Source: Candidatus Peregrinibacteria bacterium (GTDB lineage Bacteria; Patescibacteriota; Gracilibacteria; Peribacterales; Peribacteraceae). From it: a DNA stretch of 5,359 nt. Within the stretch, counting starts at the first letter, position 1. Each line of letters opens with the position of its first letter. Below, one piece after another: positions 1 through 4,000 of this stretch. Both the position numbers and the translations under genes were made by a program. The notes under the pieces were generated by a model, which saw only the letters and a program-made list of their open reading frames with translations, made no database searches and was not told where the DNA came from. The stretch spans positions 1 to 5,359 of the forward strand of contig VGKZ01000076.1 in NCBI GenBank assembly GCA_016866815.1, in the 5' to 3' direction.

Positions 1-38
1 TCCACACCGCGCTCAGGATGCCACCGCAGACGTTTACC

Positions 39-416
39 CTACGCTACGAAACGACACGATTCCTCATTCCTAGCAATGTGTCTTAAGAAAGGGGTACTTG
101 CCACCCCGTTAATACACCGAAAAGCACCTGTCCCCCCGTCTTGATCAACAGTTGAACAATAACCATCCGAGTACGTACACCCTTTGTAATCAATAATATC
201 ATTCCGACATGGACAATTTTTATTCCTAGTGCATTTTTCCTTATCAAAATTAAGCTTTACATCGTCAGTATCGCTGCATCTGAGTTTCATGATGGGTGCG
301 TCTTCCCCTGCAACGAATCCTGTGAACGGCTGACGAACGCTCTCCCGTTGAATGCCCCAGACCACCGCCACCAATGTAGCAACGAGAACGCTGGCTGTGA
401 TCGTGGCTTTTTTCAT
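39..416 (-). CDS. Exported or membrane-anchored cysteine-rich protein, unknown function
   Basis: 125 residues, ATG at 416-414, TAG at 41-39. An in-frame TGA at 422-420, two codons upstream, fixes this start. Residues 1-3 are MKK and 4-21 are hydrophobic (ATITASVLVATLVAVVWG), so it is a signal peptide or N-terminal anchor. No lipobox is seen, and no clean AXA site directly follows the hydrophobic core. The rest carries eight cysteines at 47, 62, 68, 70, 80, 87, 101 and 121, an even number that would allow four disulfides outside the membrane. The closest cluster is C-x5-C-x-C-x9-C-x6-C. I do not recognise the family. The middle (residues about 50-80) is coded by unusually A+T-rich DNA. It lies downstream of the 140-residue membrane protein in the same direction, with a 128-base gap and its own promoter candidate. 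No Shine-Dalgarno sequence is visible (TTCATTGATGC before the ATG). A secreted small binding or protective protein is possible but unsupported. Confidence 0.8.
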   Translation of the reverse strand: MKKATITASVLVATLVAVVWGIQRESVRQPFTGFVAGEDAPIMKLRCSDTDDVKLNFDKEKCTRNKNCPCRNDIIDYKGCTYSDGYCSTVDQDGGTGAFRCINGVASTPFLRHIARNEESCRFVA

Positions 417-471
417 GCATCAATGAAACACATCGCTGCAGAACTGTTTGCGCACATGCTTCATACGAAGG

Positions 472-480
472 ATTGTAGCA
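472..480 (-). promoter_or_regulatory. Extended -10 promoter candidate for the Cys-rich protein gene
   Basis: In the 128-base gap the minus strand reads TGCTACAAT: a TGn extension directly before TACAAT (477-472; five of six match TATAAT). No good -35 box lies 16-18 bases upstream, which is tolerated by extended -10 promoters. The start would fall near 465, giving a leader of about 50 bases before the ATG at 416. This is the only candidate I found in the gap. Confidence 0.4.
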
Positions 481-544
481 TGAACTTCTGTGGAAAACGA
501 GCAACGAACCGCAACTGTCGAAAACAAAACAGCTCAATAGAACA

Positions 545-967
545 CTACTGCGCTGCCTGCTGCCCGACAGGCTCAAGCTGAACAGGAACGACATCGAGAA
601 TCTTGTTCTTCTTGGAACTGAAGAGAATCGCCCGCTCAGTCGTCACGACCAGGTGGTCTCCGTTCTCGGCTTTGTTGTAGAACGGGTTCTTCTTGCGCAG
701 CGCATCGACATCGACGATCGTCGCAACAGTCGGCTCGATATTCGTCGGAAGATCGATGAGTTTTCCGAGCTGCGTGATAATCTTCTTAGCGGCCTCCTGA
801 TTCTGTTTCGCATCACCGAGCTGCACCTGCTCCAGACGCACGGTGAGTTGTTCAAGCTGATACGCAACCGCACGACGCTTCAGTTCGAGTGCCGCAACGA
901 GTGCGAGCAGTGCAATGATAATGATCACGGTGAGTACCTGGTGTCTGCTCTGTGTGGAGGATTCCAT
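545..967 (-). CDS. Single-pass membrane protein with coiled coil; conserved-hypothetical type
   Basis: 140 residues, ATG at 967-965, TAG at 547-545. In-frame codons upstream reach a TGA at 1000-998 with no other start between, so the start is firm. Residues 1-10 are polar, 11-27 (VLTVIIIIALLALVAAL) form one membrane helix followed by KRR, and about 28-73 form a likely coiled coil (YQLEQLTVRLEQVQLGDAK...). The C-terminal part carries a DVDALRKKNPFYNKAENGDHL, AILFSSKKNKILDVVPV pattern. I associate that pattern with small membrane proteins of Patescibacteria, though no function is known to me. By the positive-inside rule, the KRR just after the helix argues against a simple N-in topology; either orientation is possible. 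No Shine-Dalgarno sequence is visible (CACCTTTCCT precedes the ATG). The gene has its own promoter at 1036-1008. A division or envelope scaffold role would be a guess. Confidence 0.85.
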   Translation of the reverse strand: MESSTQSRHQVLTVIIIIALLALVAALELKRRAVAYQLEQLTVRLEQVQLGDAKQNQEAAKKIITQLGKLIDLPTNIEPTVATIVDVDALRKKNPFYNKAENGDHLVVTTERAILFSSKKNKILDVVPVQLEPVGQQAAQ

Positions 968-1007
968 AGGAAAGGTGAAAAGATGTCGAAGAACGTTTCA
1001 ACCTGGA

Positions 1008-1036
1008 ATTATACGGGCTCTGACCCTACACCACAA
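1008..1036 (-). promoter_or_regulatory. Sigma-70-type promoter for the 140-residue membrane protein gene
   Basis: On the minus strand a perfect TATAAT (1013-1008) lies 17 bases after TTGTGG (1036-1031; three of six match TTGACA, the strong TTG part). Transcription would start near 1001-1003, leaving a leader of about 35 bases before the ATG at 967. The -35 box sits only two bases beyond the stop codon of the upstream giant gene, so the 140-residue gene need not rely on read-through from it. Confidence 0.6.
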
Positions 1037-1038
1037 TG

Positions 1039-4000
1039 TTAAGACTGCTGTACATCTCCTGCCTCGGGAGCAGGTGTGGAGGAGGATTGCTGTGTCCCAG
1101 CGGAAGAAGTTGCCGAGGTCTCTGAATTTGCCGTGGTTTCAGAAATTTCCGAAGATGCAGAGCTTGAGGAGGATGATGAAGAGCGAGAAGTTTTTTCTGA
1201 AGATTCAAAAGATTGAGAAGACTCGGAGGAATCCGATGCTGAAGAGTTTGCTCCGACATCAGGCTCGGATCCGTTCGCTGTCGTCGAACCGGATCCCATG
1301 TCCTCAGAGACAGACGATGCACTTTCCGACGCCCCGGACGATGCAGAGGAATCCTCCGATTCCCCTTCCTCCTCTATCAGCATTTCAATGTAATACCCTT
1401 CCGGTACGATGAGTTTCGGATTCCGTTCATCATCCCAATCGATCTGCACCTGAAGATCGGGGTGCATCCAGAGCGTCTTGTCGTGGTAGCGACTGCAGCT
1501 CATCGGTGCACCGCTCTCATCGAGTGGTTGCTCTCTGCGAATACAGGCGTTCCAGACATCACTTGTGCTCACCGGAACTCCGAAGGCATCGACAGGTATA
1601 GCCTGATCTCCGGCTTCCACACCACCGGGGAGTCCGCGGATCGTCCGTGCATCGCGCGTACCGACGGCAATCCAGTCGAACGTAACATCGCGCTCTGCAG
1701 GATCTTTGATTTCAAGAGTGAATCCGGTCGCTGATGCTCCGCTGACGCGCCACTGGACGAAGTCATCGGCGCTCGCGGTGATGACCGGTGTTTCCATGAA
1801 CCATCCGGTGCCAAACGGAATGGTGACCTTCGTTGCGGCTTCAAGAATTACCGCACGTCCAGTCTGCCTGGCGCTCAGAACGAGTGAACCGGAAACCGTG
1901 AGATTTCCTCCGATCGTCGCGCCGCTGAAGACGCGAAGATGCCCCTGAATGTCGACATCGCCGAGGACGACCAGCGCTTCGCGGACGATGAGATTGCTGA
2001 GTTCCATCGTTGCTCCCGTTGCAAACAGCGCAGCGAGATCTACCGGTGTGCCCTGAACTATGAGTTCGCCATCGACCGTAAGCGGTCCGTGTACCGTGGC
2101 TCCGGAAGCCAGCTCCAACATGGAAGCTCTCAAACTTCCGCCGACATCCATGCTTCCGTCAATCGACAAGAGTCCTGTGAGGAGTAGGTCTTCGATAGCC
2201 AGTGCACCGTCGACATGCAGATCGCCGCCGATACGGGCGTCGCCGCCGGTGATCAGCGTCTGCTCGATCGCAACGGTATCGTAGTTCGGGCTGCGTGTGA
2301 CTGTCGCGCCGCTGAGTGTTGCAACCGCTGTTTTCAAATCTTCTATCTGTATCTTGAGCGTCTCGTAAATAGACCAGATTCCTGCACCGGATTCCGAGAG
2401 CGGTTCATCATCGGACTTGGTGTCACCCTGCGATGCAGCGAGAATATTTGCGACCATCGCGGAGAAATTCAGATTCTCAAAGCGACTCTGCACCTTCTCC
2501 GCAATCTCATCATCCACATTGATGGCTTTCACTGCATCCGCCACCATGATCTGCACTTCATCTTCAATCTGCATGGCAGCGATCTGATCGAGCACATGTT
2601 GCTCAACCTGATCGACGGTCAGTGAGCTGTTGCGGCGAGAGATGAGCACATTGACCATCCCCTCTTCGCCGATGGCACCGGAGAATCCCTCAAGGGCAAC
2701 ACCGACGGTGGATTCTCCCGGAAGCGCCTTGCGTGCGTACCCCGGCTTGTCGGCGGGCGTGAGCGAATCACCCGGACGGATATTCAACGATCCGTCCGCA
2801 TACGACCCGATGAGTACTTTTGCCGGAACCTGACCGATGAGACCGATGAGTTCGTAGCCCGGCGGGATGATGCCATCCGCTCCGGAAATCATATTTCCCA
2901 CGAACGCCGGATTCGTGGACACGATACCCATCACATTTGCATCGGCTTCGCGTGTGCAGCGCTCCACGGTATTGTCCTGCGTCACGTCGATGCAGACCAC
3001 CTCACCGGGTTCCAGCTTCTGCTTCGCTTTGAACCATTCCGCGTAGTCAGCACCGGTGGATGTGTATTCGTTATCCGAGAAAACGGCGCCGTCCGCACGA
3101 ATGCGGAAGGCATTGTCATCGGCACCTGCAACGTCCGAACGGATGCGGAAGACGTTCTGTTCGGCATTCGATTCGTCCGTATTGATGAGAATGGCTTCCT
3201 CATTGAATGTGTTGTCTGTGTAAATGGTGAGTGCTGCACGCAGGTTCGCGCCGGTTCCCATCGCCACATGCCGAACGGCGTCGACGGTCAGTGCATATTC
3301 GGTGTCATTCGCCTGCGCTCCGACACGGAACCGGTAATCCTGCGTCGGTGAAATGGAATAGATATTCGCCGTCGTCGTGATATTGGTATCCAGTGTCTGG
3401 AAGCGAATCCAGTACTGGGTCTCAGTATCCGTACTGACCGTCGTCGCTGCCCAGTTATTCGGAGGGTTGAATTTCACGACGCCGTCATATCTCAGAACGG
3501 AAGTATAGTCATCGAACGGCAGCTCAGCCCAGGTGGAACCGTTGTAGAATTGCGCGCTCCAAGTAGAAATACCATCCTGCGCAACGGCGATATCGAAGTA
3601 GATGATACCGAACGGATCATTGGCACCGACGTAGAAGTAGTCATTGCTCGGATTTTCAACAGTGAAAATACTGAAGGTCGTGCCACTGGTCGTCCTGGCC
3701 TCCGTCGTGTTGTCCGTGTACGTGGATTCACCATCGAAGTTGTACACGCGATTGAATCCGTACGGATCGAGCGTAAGCGCTCCACTGGAAGTCATGGCAT
3801 TTCTATCGTTGCGGAAGAGATTCGCATCGAAGAAGTTCTGGTATCCGAAGAGGATATGCGGATTGGGATTGGCATTGTTGCTCGGCATGGAAACGCGCAT
3901 ACCCGGCTTCGAAGTCGCCTCGGAATCAATGTCGATGCCGATACCATTGCCGTTCTGATCGATGTAGAGCGATCCATTCGCAGCATCCTGACGGATATTC

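Noticed and set aside
176..262. A+T-rich stretch as a replication origin or promoter region
   Set aside because: It lies within a coding frame with evenly kept cysteine codons and has no DnaA-box cluster or repeats.
517..540. Hairpin after the 140-residue gene (AGCTGT/ACAGTT on the minus strand)
   Set aside because: A five-to-six pair stem with a ten-base loop and no T-tract after it; not a convincing terminator.
1015..1026. Imperfect palindrome gggctctgaccc as terminator or operator
   Set aside because: Only three outer G-C pairs form and no T-run follows. It lies in the promoter spacer, but the symmetry is too weak to call an operator.
915..1412. Plus-strand open frame of 165 codons across the end of the large gene
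   Set aside because: It mirrors the low-complexity Ser-rich tail and runs through the promoter gap; the product is basic and compositionally biased, with no motif.
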